Positions 44,825 through 53,150 of a DNA stretch of 64,000 nt are shown piece after piece (positions within the stretch are counted from its first letter, which is position 1; the number at the start of each line of letters is the position of its first letter). The DNA is from UBA4479 sp963974935 (GTDB taxonomy: Bacteria; Pseudomonadota; Alphaproteobacteria; Rhodospirillales; Casp-alpha2), in the NCBI GenBank assembly GCA_963974935.1, contig CAXBEV010000010.1, positions 1 to 64,000 of the forward strand, written 5' to 3'. The notes beneath the pieces are model-generated. The model was not told the DNA's origin, ran no database searches, and worked only from the letters and a program-made list of their open reading frames with translations. Both the position numbers and the translations under genes were made by a program.

Positions 44825-45225
44825 GACGTGATTTCTTGCATGCCATGCTCATCACTGTCTAGGGCATCCAGCTTTTTCAAACATTGGACAAAATCGTTTT
44901 TGAGCGCCGGGAAAGGCCGATCCCGCGTACCGAGACGACCAATCACGACGATATCAAGGCCCGGCTTAACACTGCCTGGCAAAACATCATCGACACACGC
45001 ACGCAATCGGCGTCGGGCGCGATTGCGCTGCACGGCATTGCCGATTTTTCGGCTGGTCGTAAAGCCGACTCGCACCATATTTGCACCGTCTTCGCCTGGG
45101 CGTCGGGTGCGTACCTGCACCACCATACCCGGTGTTGCCCATTTACGTTTACCGCCAGCCGCCGCCAAGAAATCTCGGCGACGCTTGATGCGGTTTACGC
45201 AAATATTTGGGTCATGTAGAGACAT
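44821..45225 (-). CDS. rnpA: Ribonuclease P protein component
   Basis: Protein subunit of RNase P, binding the RNA subunit to process pre-tRNA 5' ends. 134 residues from the ATG at 45225; the basic core IKRRRDFLAAA, GFTTSRKIGNAVQRNRARRR (the RNR motif) and LDIVVIGR are typical. A GTG at 45246, four bases after the rpmH stop, would add seven residues; neither start has a strong ribosome site, so the start is uncertain. Confidence 0.94.
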   Translation of the reverse strand: MSLHDPNICVNRIKRRRDFLAAAGGKRKWATPGMVVQVRTRRPGEDGANMVRVGFTTSRKIGNAVQRNRARRRLRACVDDVLPGSVKPGLDIVVIGRLGTRDRPFPALKNDFVQCLKKLDALDSDEHGMQEITS

Positions 45226-45249
45226 GCGGCGCGGGGGGACCGCCACGCC

Positions 45250-45384
45250 TTAAGCGGACAGGCGTTTGCGGCCCTTGCTGCGACGGTTGGTAAGGACGCG
45301 TCGACCGCCGACCGTCGCCATACGATGGCGGAAGCCGTGACGGCGCTTGCGAACAAGCTTGCTTGGCTGATACGTGCGTTTCAC
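45250..45384 (-). CDS. rpmH: 50S ribosomal protein L34
   Basis: Ribosomal protein of 44 residues, very basic: KRTYQPSKLVRKRRHGFRHR at the start and GGRRVLTNRRSKGRKRLSA at the end. The start is a GTG at 45384 with a strong AAAGGAG site nine bases upstream. It heads the rpmH-rnpA-yidD-yidC-engB-argB series. Confidence 0.98.
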   Translation of the reverse strand: MKRTYQPSKLVRKRRHGFRHRMATVGGRRVLTNRRSKGRKRLSA

Positions 45385-45592
45385 GGAACTTCTCCTTTGG
45401 AAATCGCCCGCTATATACGAGGTGCATCGCCGCAAGTCAACGGCCCAAAGCGAATTAGGGCGCCGTTTTTTCGTGCTGACAGACATATTAGACCTCTAAA
45501 TGGGGCGGACGTTCACGTGAACTTGAGCCACCGTCAGCGGATCGTTGGTTGCAGCAGGTCTCAGGATCGCGAAAATGCCCTTATTCTGTGGG

Positions 45593-45606
45593 CAGCAACG
45601 TTGCTG
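45593..45606. promoter_or_regulatory. Perfect 14-bp palindrome upstream of the TVP38 operon
   Basis: CAGCAACGTTGCTG is its own reverse complement and is flanked by GTGG and CCAC. It lies 46 bases before the TVP38 start, where it could overlap the promoter of the three-gene operon. The regulator is unknown. Confidence 0.5.
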
Positions 45607-45651
45607 TGCCACGGCCCGAATTTGAGTATATTTGCGTCTGGAGAAGAAAAT

Positions 45652-46422
45652 ATGAGCGACCAGGAAAGTGATCGCCTGCGGGACGATGTGGCGCCGCTAC
45701 CAAAGGCAAATAAGCCTTTGTGGATGCGAATTTTGCCGATTCTCGTGATTGCGACGGGGATTGCCGCATTTTTCTTTTTTGACCTGAATAGATTTTTGTC
45801 ATTTCAAGCGCTCAGTGATCATCGGGAATTTCTGGTTTCTTGGACTGCAGAAAACCGTGTCCTTGCCGCCGCCGTCTTTATTGTCGGCTATTGCGTCATG
45901 GTGGCGTTGTCGTTGCCGGGTGCGGTTTGGGCGACGTTGGCGGGCGGGTTTGTTTTCGGCACCTGGATCGGTGGGCTGTATGTGGTGATCGGCGCGACCT
46001 TTGGCGCGACGGCTATTTTCTTGATCGCGCGTTATGCGCTGGCCGATTTCTTCCTGGCCAAGGCCGGCACCGCGGTCCGCAAAATGGAAGACGGCTTTAA
46101 TGAAAACGCGCTGAGCTACATGTTTGTGCTGCGGCTTGTGCCGGTGTTTCCGTTTTGGCTGGTGAATTTGGTGCCAGCGTTCTTAGGGGTTACGCTACGC
46201 ACCTATGTCATCGGCACGTTTTTTGGCATTATGCCGGGCTCGTTGGTGTATGCAAGTGTCGGCAACGGTTTGGGCGCGGTTTTCGCGCAAGGCGGCACGC
46301 CCGATCTTGGAATTATTTTCCAACCATCGGTTTTGAGCCCAATCTTGGGGTTGGCGGCACTATCGTTGATCCCCGTCATTCATAAGCGGCTGCGCGCAAA
46401 AAAACGCGCGCCAGGGGTATAA
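45652..46422 (+). CDS. TVP38/TMEM64 (DedA-like, SNARE-associated) membrane protein
   Basis: Inner-membrane protein of 256 residues with about six hydrophobic segments. The family core is clear: LSLPGAVWATLAGGFVFGTW near residue 85, ATFGATAIFLIARY, then RLVPVFPFWLVNLVPAFLGV near residue 165 and GTFFGIMPGSLVYASVG. DedA/TVP38 relatives are linked to lipid-carrier flipping and membrane homeostasis. ATG 45652 follows GGAGAAG. A disulfide oxidoreductase follows after four bases; the two families are often adjacent or fused, so a shared redox role is inferred. Confidence 0.9.
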   Translation: MSDQESDRLRDDVAPLPKANKPLWMRILPILVIATGIAAFFFFDLNRFLSFQALSDHREFLVSWTAENRVLAAAVFIVGYCVMVALSLPGAVWATLAGGFVFGTWIGGLYVVIGATFGATAIFLIARYALADFFLAKAGTAVRKMEDGFNENALSYMFVLRLVPVFPFWLVNLVPAFLGVTLRTYVIGTFFGIMPGSLVYASVGNGLGAVFAQGGTPDLGIIFQPSVLSPILGLAALSLIPVIHKRLRAKKRAPGV

Positions 46423-46426
46423 ATTA

Positions 46427-47854
46427 ATGACGAATAAAATAGACACCGACATTTGCGTGATCGGCGGCGGCTCTGGTGGGCTTTCGGTGGCAGCAGGAGC
46501 TGCGCAGATGGGCGCACCGACCGTATTGCTGGAAAAAGGCAAGATGGGTGGTGATTGTTTGAACTACGGGTGCGTGCCCTCGAAAGCGATGCTGGCGGCG
46601 GGTCATGCTGCTCAGGCCATCCGCCATGCGGGGCGTTTTGGGGTTGAAGCCGGCGTACCGAAAATTGACGCCAAAGGTGTATTCAATCACATTCACGGCA
46701 CCATTGGTGCGATTGCACCCAATGATTCCGTCGAACGCTTCACTGGGCTTGGTGTCCACGTCATTGAACAGGCAGGCCGATTTATCGATAAAAACACCAT
46801 CGAAGCCGGGGATACGCAGATCAAAGCGCGGCGTATTGTGATTGCCACCGGCTCATCTGCCTTCGTGCCGCCGATCCCGGGCCTGGACGAAGTGCCGTTT
46901 TATACCAACGAAACTGTCTTCTATACGGACACGCTGCCAGACCACCTGATCGTCATCGGCGGCGGCCCTATCGGGATCGAGCTTGCCCAGGCACATCGCC
47001 ACTTGGGTGCCAAGGTCACGGTGCTTGAGCTGTTTACGATCATGCCCAAAGATGACCCGGAGTTGGTCGCCGTTGTCCGCAAGCAATTGGACGCGGACGG
47101 TTTGGATATCCGCGAAGACGTGAAGATTGTACGGGTCGAGAAGGCCGGCGGCGGTCTGGCTGTGATCCTTGACGGCGGCGCTGGGGAAGAGCGCGTGGAG
47201 GGCTCGCATCTATTGGTTGCGACCGGGCGGCGCGCCAACGTGGACGGGCTTAATCTTGAAGCGGCTGGCGTTGCCTATTCGCCGAAAGGCATTGACGTTG
47301 ATGTTCGGTTGCGGACGTCCAACAAGAAAATTTTTGCCATCGGTGACGTCGCGGGCGGGCTGCAGTTTACCCATGTGGCGGGCTATCACGCAGGCGTTGT
47401 GATCAAGAACGCACTGTTCCGGATGCCTGCTAAAGCCGATCATTCAAGTGTACCTTGGGTGACCTACACAGCACCCGAATTGGCGCAGGTTGGCCTCGAC
47501 GAAGCGGCGGCGAAGAAGCAATACGGTGACAGCATTCGCGTGCTGCGCTGGCCGTATCATGAAAACGACCGCGCCCAGGCCGAAGGCGAGACGGAAGGTA
47601 TGGTCAAAGCCATCACCACAAAAAAAGGCGTGATCTTGGGCTGTGGCATCGCTGGGCCGCAGGCGGGTGAATTGATCCAGACCTGGGTGTTGGCGATGTC
47701 GCAAAAGATCAAGATCGGCGGCATTGCGACTATGGTTGCGCCTTATCCGACGTTGGGCGAAGTGAACAAGCGTGCGGCAGGTAGTTTCTATACGCCGTCG
47801 CTGTTTTCCGAGCGGACCCGCAAAATCGTCCGGTTCTTGGCGAAATTCGGATGA
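46427..47854 (+). CDS. FAD-dependent pyridine nucleotide-disulfide oxidoreductase, mercuric reductase-like subgroup
   Basis: Flavoprotein of 475 residues with the lipoamide dehydrogenase fold: FAD motif CVIGGGSGGLSVAAGAAQMG, redox pair Cys44-x4-Cys49 (CLNYGCVPSKA), NAD-binding VIGGGPIGIELAQAHRHLG near residue 178, second FAD motif IFAIGDVAGG near residue 305 and a dimerisation domain. The HPT catalytic His of lipoamide dehydrogenase is replaced by Tyr440 (APYPTLGE), as in mercuric-reductase-type enzymes, but there is no heavy-metal domain or C-terminal Cys pair. The true substrate is unknown. Sandwiched between TVP38 and a sensor kinase in one operon. Confidence 0.9.
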   Translation: MTNKIDTDICVIGGGSGGLSVAAGAAQMGAPTVLLEKGKMGGDCLNYGCVPSKAMLAAGHAAQAIRHAGRFGVEAGVPKIDAKGVFNHIHGTIGAIAPNDSVERFTGLGVHVIEQAGRFIDKNTIEAGDTQIKARRIVIATGSSAFVPPIPGLDEVPFYTNETVFYTDTLPDHLIVIGGGPIGIELAQAHRHLGAKVTVLELFTIMPKDDPELVAVVRKQLDADGLDIREDVKIVRVEKAGGGLAVILDGGAGEERVEGSHLLVATGRRANVDGLNLEAAGVAYSPKGIDVDVRLRTSNKKIFAIGDVAGGLQFTHVAGYHAGVVIKNALFRMPAKADHSSVPWVTYTAPELAQVGLDEAAAKKQYGDSIRVLRWPYHENDRAQAEGETEGMVKAITTKKGVILGCGIAGPQAGELIQTWVLAMSQKIKIGGIATMVAPYPTLGEVNKRAAGSFYTPSLFSERTRKIVRFLAKFG

Positions 47855-49305
47855 GCGACAGCGTCATCACGCCTGCTCCGGCACCCGGACGATTTCGAAA
47901 TCTCTCGTCCCGGTTGCTGTTGCTGACGGTGGCGTTTGTGATGCTGGCCGAGGTGCTGATTTGGACGCCGTCGGTGGCCAGGTACCGCAAAACGCTGATT
48001 GAGGACCGTATTGATCGTGCGTACCTCTCCATGTTGGCGCTTAATTCGCTGCCCGAGACCGAGCCAAACCAGGATTTGGAAAACAAGCTGCTTCAGCAGA
48101 CCGATGCGCTGGCGATCATCTTGAACACATCGACTAGGCGCATGCTGATGTCGGCTGGTGATATGCCGCCGGCGATCGACCTCATGGTAGATTTGCGCAC
48201 AGAATCTTTCTGGAGTTTGATCATGGAAGCGTTCGATACCCTTGCGCAGACAGAACCTCGTGTTATCCGTGCGGTCGGTATGCCCGCCAACGATCCTGAC
48301 GCGACGGTCGAAGTGTTATTTGACGAAACAAGCCTGCGCCACGCCATGCTCGATTTCTCGTGGCGCATTTTCACGTTGTCTTTGTTTATCTCGTTGATAA
48401 CGGCGACGTTGGTGTTTGTGTCGCTGCAATGGTTGATCGTGCGTCCGATCCGTCGCATGGCGACGGGGATGGCACGTTTTCGCGAAAACCCTGAAGATGA
48501 AACGCGAATCCTCAAGCCGATGCCGCGCAGTGACGAAATCGGCACGGCACAGATGGAACTGGCCGAAATGCAGCGCCAAGTGCATGGCGCTTTGAAGCAG
48601 AAAAACCGTTTGGCAGCGCTGGGCGCCGCCGTTGCTAAGATCAACCATGATCTGCGCAATACTTTGGCGACGGCGGTTTTGGTATCAGACAAACTGCAAT
48701 ACATTGAAGACCCTGAGGTCAAACGCGTCACGCCGCGCCTGATGAAGGCGATTGACCGGGCCATTGACCTTTGCAGTCAGACGTTGAACTACGCATCCGA
48801 AGATGTATTGGCGCTGCGCCCAAGGTCGTTTGGTCTACGTGATTTGATTGAAGAGACCAAAGCCAATCTTGAACCGTCAGATGGCCAAACCAACGTGGTT
48901 TGGGAGATTGATGCGGATCCGGATGTCGAGATCGTCGCGGATCGGCGACATCTGCTGCGCGCTCTGCATAACGTCTGTGATAACGCGATCAAGGCGGGTA
49001 GCGATAAATTGGTCGTGTCCGCAGAAATTAATAACGACTGCATCGTGATTGAGATCGCCGACAACGGCCCGGGTTTATCCGTCAAAGCGCGGGAAAATCT
49101 TTTTAGGCCGTTTGTCGGTTCCAGCCGCAAAGGCGGCACCGGCTTAGGCCTGGTTATCGTGCGTGACGTCGTCAGCGCGCACGGTGGGGATATCGAGCTT
49201 TTGTACAGTGGCCCTGACGGCACCGCTTTTCGTATCACGATCCCAAGTGACATTTCACCGCACCCGGTGACCCTCGCCAGTGGTGGTGCCAGTAAGGTCG
49301 CTTAA
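47851..49305 (+). CDS. Sensor histidine kinase without adjacent response regulator
   Basis: Membrane kinase of 484 residues. Two helices (about 21-39 and 173-197) bracket a periplasmic sensor region of about 130 residues, followed by HAMP, a phospho-acceptor helix with His266 (AKINHDLRNTLATAVL) and an ATPase domain with N box HNVCDNAIKAG, G1 DNGPGL and G2 GGTGLGLVIV. No cysteine pair or heme motif is visible in the sensor part. It overlaps the oxidoreductase stop (ATGA), so the three genes are one unit. No response regulator is nearby; the partner must be elsewhere. Confidence 0.93.
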   Translation: MSDSVITPAPAPGRFRNLSSRLLLLTVAFVMLAEVLIWTPSVARYRKTLIEDRIDRAYLSMLALNSLPETEPNQDLENKLLQQTDALAIILNTSTRRMLMSAGDMPPAIDLMVDLRTESFWSLIMEAFDTLAQTEPRVIRAVGMPANDPDATVEVLFDETSLRHAMLDFSWRIFTLSLFISLITATLVFVSLQWLIVRPIRRMATGMARFRENPEDETRILKPMPRSDEIGTAQMELAEMQRQVHGALKQKNRLAALGAAVAKINHDLRNTLATAVLVSDKLQYIEDPEVKRVTPRLMKAIDRAIDLCSQTLNYASEDVLALRPRSFGLRDLIEETKANLEPSDGQTNVVWEIDADPDVEIVADRRHLLRALHNVCDNAIKAGSDKLVVSAEINNDCIVIEIADNGPGLSVKARENLFRPFVGSSRKGGTGLGLVIVRDVVSAHGGDIELLYSGPDGTAFRITIPSDISPHPVTLASGGASKVA

Positions 49306-49313
49306 GTAGGCAC

Positions 49314-51035
49314 TTACTTGCCCAGCACGATGCCTTCGCGCCTGGGGTCTGCGCCCCCCACCAAACCGTTCTCCGTTACATGGATGCCGTGTAGGCCACT
49401 GGTCATGATGCGCAGGCTGACCGTGTGCCCCATGGCTTCCAGTTTTGGCTTGAGAGCCTCAAGTGAGGTGCCGATCTCGATCTCTACCGGGCCGCCCCGG
49501 CTGACCACATTGGGGGCTGCGATGGCGTTGGCGATATCCATATCCCACGCGAGCACGCCCAAGATCGCTTTCACCGTGTAGCCGGCAATGCGAGAGCCCC
49601 CAGGCGAGCCGATCGCCAGGACCACTTTGCCGGTTTCATCAAATACCAACGTTGGTGACATTGTGCTGCGCGGCCGCTTGCCGGGGCCGGGCGCATTGGC
49701 GACGGGTTTGCCGTCTTTTTCGGGACTGAACGAAAAGTCGGTCAGCTGGTTATTCAGCAGAAAGCCCTGAGTCGTGACTTTCGCGCCGAACGCACGCTCA
49801 ATCGACGCTGTCATCGACAGTGTGTTGCCGTAGCTATCGCGCACCGACATGTGTGTCGTCGAAAGTCCCTTCAGCGCATCCGGTGCGGACGACCAATCCC
49901 ACACGAGCTGTCCGGCCCGGCCCGGTGTAACAGTGGGCATGGTTTGTTTTTTATTGATCAGACGCGCGCGCTCGGTCAGATAATCCGGATGCACAAGGCC
50001 TGAGGTTGGTACCGGCACGACATCGTCGTCGGCCACATATAGCGCACGGTCTGCGAAGGCGAGACGGCTGGCTTCCGCTATCAAATGCACCGATTGCAGC
50101 GAAAACGGCGGCATTTTTTCGATTTCAAAGTGATCAAGAATTCCCAATATTTGTGCCACCAAGATACCGCCGGACGAGGGGGGGCCCATGCCGCAGACTC
50201 GATACCGCATGAATGCTGCGCAAACGGCCGGGCGTTGCTTCGCTTGATAATCGTTGATGTCCGCGACGGACATCGGAGATGGGTTGGGAGCGTTTTTGCT
50301 CACTAAAACCGCGATTTCGGCGGCAATGGGGCCTGTATAGAATGCGGCGGGACCGATATCCGCAATCGCGCGGAGCGTTTTGGCGAGGGCCGGGTTTTTC
50401 AGTATGTCACCAGCTTCAAGGGCGCGGCCATTTGGATAAAAATAGGCAGCGGAGGTCGGTACACCCGGCATTTCCGTATCTTTCGCCAACAAACCGGCGA
50501 GGCGCGGCGAAACTTGGAAGCCGTCCTCGGCTAAGCGGATCGCAGGCTCGAAAAGTTTTGACCACGGCAGCACGCCATGTTGGGCATGCGCCAGACCCAA
50601 CATGCGGACCAAACCCGGCACACCGATGCCACGGCCACCAAATGCGGCGTCGGGCCACTGGATCGGCTTTCCTTCCGTGTCCAAAAAATGTTTGCCGGTA
50701 ACATAACTCGGTGCCGTCTCGCGCCCGTCATAGGTTTGCAGCCCATCACCGCCGGCATCGAAGTGGACTAAGAATGCGCCGCCGCCGATGCCGGATGATT
50801 GCGGCTCGACCAAGGTAAGCACCATCTCGGCGGCAATCGCGGCATCCACCGCCGAGCCACCGTTCGCCAAGATATTCACGCCCGCTTGGGCGGCGTGCGG
50901 GTTGGCGACGGCAATCATATAGTCGCTTGCCGTGCCGCGCCGATGCGCATCGATATCAATGCCATCGTCGCAGGCGCTTAAGCTCAGCGCGAGCAGTGCA
51001 ATCGTGAGCGCGGTTTTGTAGGGCTGAAAGATCAT
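49314..51035 (-). CDS. ggt: Gamma-glutamyltransferase
   Basis: Ntn-hydrolase of 573 residues that cleaves or transfers the gamma-glutamyl group of glutathione; self-processing. The lipoprotein signal ALLALSLSAC (Cys22) points to an envelope-anchored form. Family motifs: GGSAVDAAIAAE near residue 60, SSGIGGGAFLVHFD near 81, the autoprocessing site at Thr393 (LSTTHMSVRD) which becomes the small-subunit nucleophile, and GSPGGSRI in the C-terminal part. Convergent with the kinase gene. Confidence 0.95.
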   Translation of the reverse strand: MIFQPYKTALTIALLALSLSACDDGIDIDAHRRGTASDYMIAVANPHAAQAGVNILANGGSAVDAAIAAEMVLTLVEPQSSGIGGGAFLVHFDAGGDGLQTYDGRETAPSYVTGKHFLDTEGKPIQWPDAAFGGRGIGVPGLVRMLGLAHAQHGVLPWSKLFEPAIRLAEDGFQVSPRLAGLLAKDTEMPGVPTSAAYFYPNGRALEAGDILKNPALAKTLRAIADIGPAAFYTGPIAAEIAVLVSKNAPNPSPMSVADINDYQAKQRPAVCAAFMRYRVCGMGPPSSGGILVAQILGILDHFEIEKMPPFSLQSVHLIAEASRLAFADRALYVADDDVVPVPTSGLVHPDYLTERARLINKKQTMPTVTPGRAGQLVWDWSSAPDALKGLSTTHMSVRDSYGNTLSMTASIERAFGAKVTTQGFLLNNQLTDFSFSPEKDGKPVANAPGPGKRPRSTMSPTLVFDETGKVVLAIGSPGGSRIAGYTVKAILGVLAWDMDIANAIAAPNVVSRGGPVEIEIGTSLEALKPKLEAMGHTVSLRIMTSGLHGIHVTENGLVGGADPRREGIVLGK

Positions 51036-51158
51036 CGCAAACCTTCTTTTGACAGTTTAACGTAAACCGGTGACGGGCCTTGTCAAAGTACTGAGGTACG
51101 ATCACGCTGAGTTTATCTTTGGATTGATAAGCCTTAACTTGAACGGGGAATTTTTGGG

Positions 51159-51320
51159 ATGCTGGCGTTGGATGGACCTATTATCATCGTATTGATGCTG
51201 ATTTTGTTTATCGGCATTCTTTTTTGGGCATTTCGGCCTAAAAATCGTAAGCGATTCCAAAAGGATGCGGACATTCCTTTTCATGATGACGAAAGTAAAG
51301 GCGGGCCATCTCCACGCTAA
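51159..51320 (+). CDS. CcoQ/FixQ-like small membrane protein (cbb3 oxidase subunit type), orphan
   Basis: A 53-residue protein: one membrane helix (IIIVLMLILFIGILFWAF), then a basic stretch RPKNRKRF and an acidic tail with DADIPFHDDE. This matches CcoQ of cbb3 cytochrome oxidase, in which a single helix is followed by a basic patch and the IPF-acidic motif; the N-terminal part before the helix is shorter than usual. No ccoN, ccoO or ccoP gene is in the window. The ATG is preceded by GGGGAA at about 15 bases and TTGGG closer. DnaA-box-like sites begin at its stop codon. Confidence 0.7.
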   Translation: MLALDGPIIIVLMLILFIGILFWAFRPKNRKRFQKDADIPFHDDESKGGPSPR

Positions 51321-51441
51321 TTGTCCACAACGGCCCCCATCTATATCCACAGAGAAATTAAGTCTAAACACTTGTGAATAGGACAAAATCTACGTTGTCC
51401 ACAATACTGTGCTATTGTGCAGTGCAAAATAATGTGGATAC
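51321..51441. other. Cluster of four DnaA-box-like 9-mers
   Basis: Within 121 bases are TTGTCCACA (51321-51329), ATATCCACA (51343-51351), TTGTCCACA (51395-51403) and, on the other strand, GTATCCACA (51433-51441, read as TGTGGATAC). Each differs from TTATCCACA at one position; TTGTCCACA is the preferred form in some GC-rich bacteria. A weaker 7-of-9 site lies at 51373-51381. The stretch 51351-51395 is locally AT-rich. It fills the gap between the ccoQ-like gene and panB. It may be a replication origin, a DnaA-controlled panB promoter or a DnaA-titrating site. Confidence 0.6.
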
Positions 51442-51481
51442 TTCGACACGGCTTTTCGGGTACAAGGGGAGAGAAGCCCAG

Positions 51482-52309
51482 ATGTCGACTCAGGTACAGC
51501 GTATCACGGCTGAGGATATTCGCGCCCGCAAAGGCGGCGCGAAATTGGTATGCCTCACGGCCTATGACACGCCGATGGCGCGTCGGTTAGATCCGCATTG
51601 CGATTTGGTGTTGGTGGGCGACTCCTTGGCGATGGTGGTCTATGGGCTTGAGACCACGCGCGGCGTGACTCTGGATATCATGATTAATCACGGCCAAGCG
51701 GTGATGCGTGGATGTTCTCGTGCCTGTGTCGTCATTGACCTGCCGCACGGCACCTATGAACAAAGCCCCGCGCAAGCTGTCGTGGCGGCCAAACGTGTCG
51801 TCGATGAGACCGGATGCCAAGCGGTGAAGCTTGAGGGTGGTGAAGAGATGGCCGCCACCGTGCGGGCGATTGTCGATGCCGGTATTCCCGTACTTGGGCA
51901 TATTGGTTTGTTGCCGCAAAAGGCGGAACACCGGGGTGGCTTTAAAATTCAGGGCAAAGGCGACGCTGGGGCCCAGCAGGTGATACGCGATGCTGATGCG
52001 ATTGCGAGCGCAGGCGCGTTTGCCATCGTGATCGAAGGCACCATTGAAGCGGTCGCGCACGACGTCACCCGGTCATCGCCGGTACCGACCATTGGCATTG
52101 GTGCGTCGCCGGCGTGTGACGGGCAGATTTTGGTGACCCAGGATATGGTTGGTTTATTTGCTGACTTCACACCTAAGTTTGTAAAGCGCTATGGTGACGC
52201 CGGCGCCGTGATCGCAGACTCGATTGCGGCCTACGCTGACGATGTCCGGACTGGTCGCTTTCCCGAACTGGCGCATTGTTTTGGTGTCGTGAAGACCGAG
52301 GAGACGTGA
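51482..52309 (+). CDS. panB: 3-methyl-2-oxobutanoate hydroxymethyltransferase
   Basis: First step of pantothenate synthesis, 275 residues, TIM barrel. Seen: RKGGAKLVCLTAYDTPMARR near residue 15, GDSLAMVVYGLETT near residue 45 (Mg-binding Asp), VKLEGGEEM near residue 115 and IGIGASPACDGQILV near residue 200. The ATG at 51482 follows AGGGGAGAG; the frame is open further upstream through the DnaA-box region but without a start signal. panC follows after one base. Confidence 0.97.
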   Translation: MSTQVQRITAEDIRARKGGAKLVCLTAYDTPMARRLDPHCDLVLVGDSLAMVVYGLETTRGVTLDIMINHGQAVMRGCSRACVVIDLPHGTYEQSPAQAVVAAKRVVDETGCQAVKLEGGEEMAATVRAIVDAGIPVLGHIGLLPQKAEHRGGFKIQGKGDAGAQQVIRDADAIASAGAFAIVIEGTIEAVAHDVTRSSPVPTIGIGASPACDGQILVTQDMVGLFADFTPKFVKRYGDAGAVIADSIAAYADDVRTGRFPELAHCFGVVKTEET

Positions 52310-52310
52310 C

Positions 52311-53144
52311 GTGGACGTCATACGAAGTGTTGCTGATATCCGTACGTGCGTCGGCGGCTGGCGGGCGACGGGCGAGTTGGTCTCGCTGGTGCCGACCATG
52401 GGTGCGCTGCATGAGGGGCATATATCATTAGTGCATTTGGCGGGCGAGCGCACTGAACGCACGGTCGCCTCGATCTTCGTCAATCCGACCCAATTCGCCC
52501 CGCACGAAGACTTCACCACCTACCCCCGCGACGAGGCGCGCGATCTCGCCATGCTCGAAGCCGCCGGCGTCGATGCCGTTTTTGCACCGAATGTAGACGA
52601 GATGTATGGCGAGGCGCACCGTACCGTGGTTGAGGTGCAGGGGCTCGGCAAGATTCTCGAAGGCGCCTCTCGGCCTGATTTCTTTGCCGGTGTGGCGACC
52701 GTGTGCGCAAAGCTTCTGATCCAAGTAGGCCCAGACGTCGCCGTGTTCGGCGATAAGGATTATCAGCAGTTATGTGTGATCCGCGCGATGGCCCGCGATC
52801 TGAACCTGCCGGTGGAGATTTTGGGGGGCGAGACGATCCGCGAAAGTGACGGTCTCGCCATGTCATCCCGGAATTCATACCTGACGAATACCGAGCGCAC
52901 GCTGGCGCCGAAGCTACACCATGAAATCGTCGGTGTTGCCAAACGGGTCGCTGGCGGTGGTGCGATTGAAGAAGCGTGCGCCGATGCCTCACAGGAACTG
53001 GATCAAGCCGGGTTCTCGAGCATCGATTATATTGCGGTTCGCGATGCCGAGACGTTGGAAACGCCGGCTGCCGGCAGACCGCTGCGCGTCTTGGCGGCGG
53101 CCTGGCTCGGCAAAACCCGGCTGATCGATAACGTTGCGGTCTAG
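52311..53144 (+). CDS. panC: Pantothenate synthetase
   Basis: Condenses pantoate with beta-alanine using ATP, 277 residues. The HIGH-type motif MGALHEGHISLVHLAG near residue 28, IFVNPTQFAPHEDF near residue 55, GDKDYQQLCVIR near residue 148 and the KMSKS-like SDGLAMSSRNSYL near residue 185 are present. The start is GTG at 52311 with GAGGAGA upstream. Cotranscribed with panB. Confidence 0.97.
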   Translation: MDVIRSVADIRTCVGGWRATGELVSLVPTMGALHEGHISLVHLAGERTERTVASIFVNPTQFAPHEDFTTYPRDEARDLAMLEAAGVDAVFAPNVDEMYGEAHRTVVEVQGLGKILEGASRPDFFAGVATVCAKLLIQVGPDVAVFGDKDYQQLCVIRAMARDLNLPVEILGGETIRESDGLAMSSRNSYLTNTERTLAPKLHHEIVGVAKRVAGGGAIEEACADASQELDQAGFSSIDYIAVRDAETLETPAAGRPLRVLAAAWLGKTRLIDNVAV

Positions 53145-53150
53145 TGCGGC

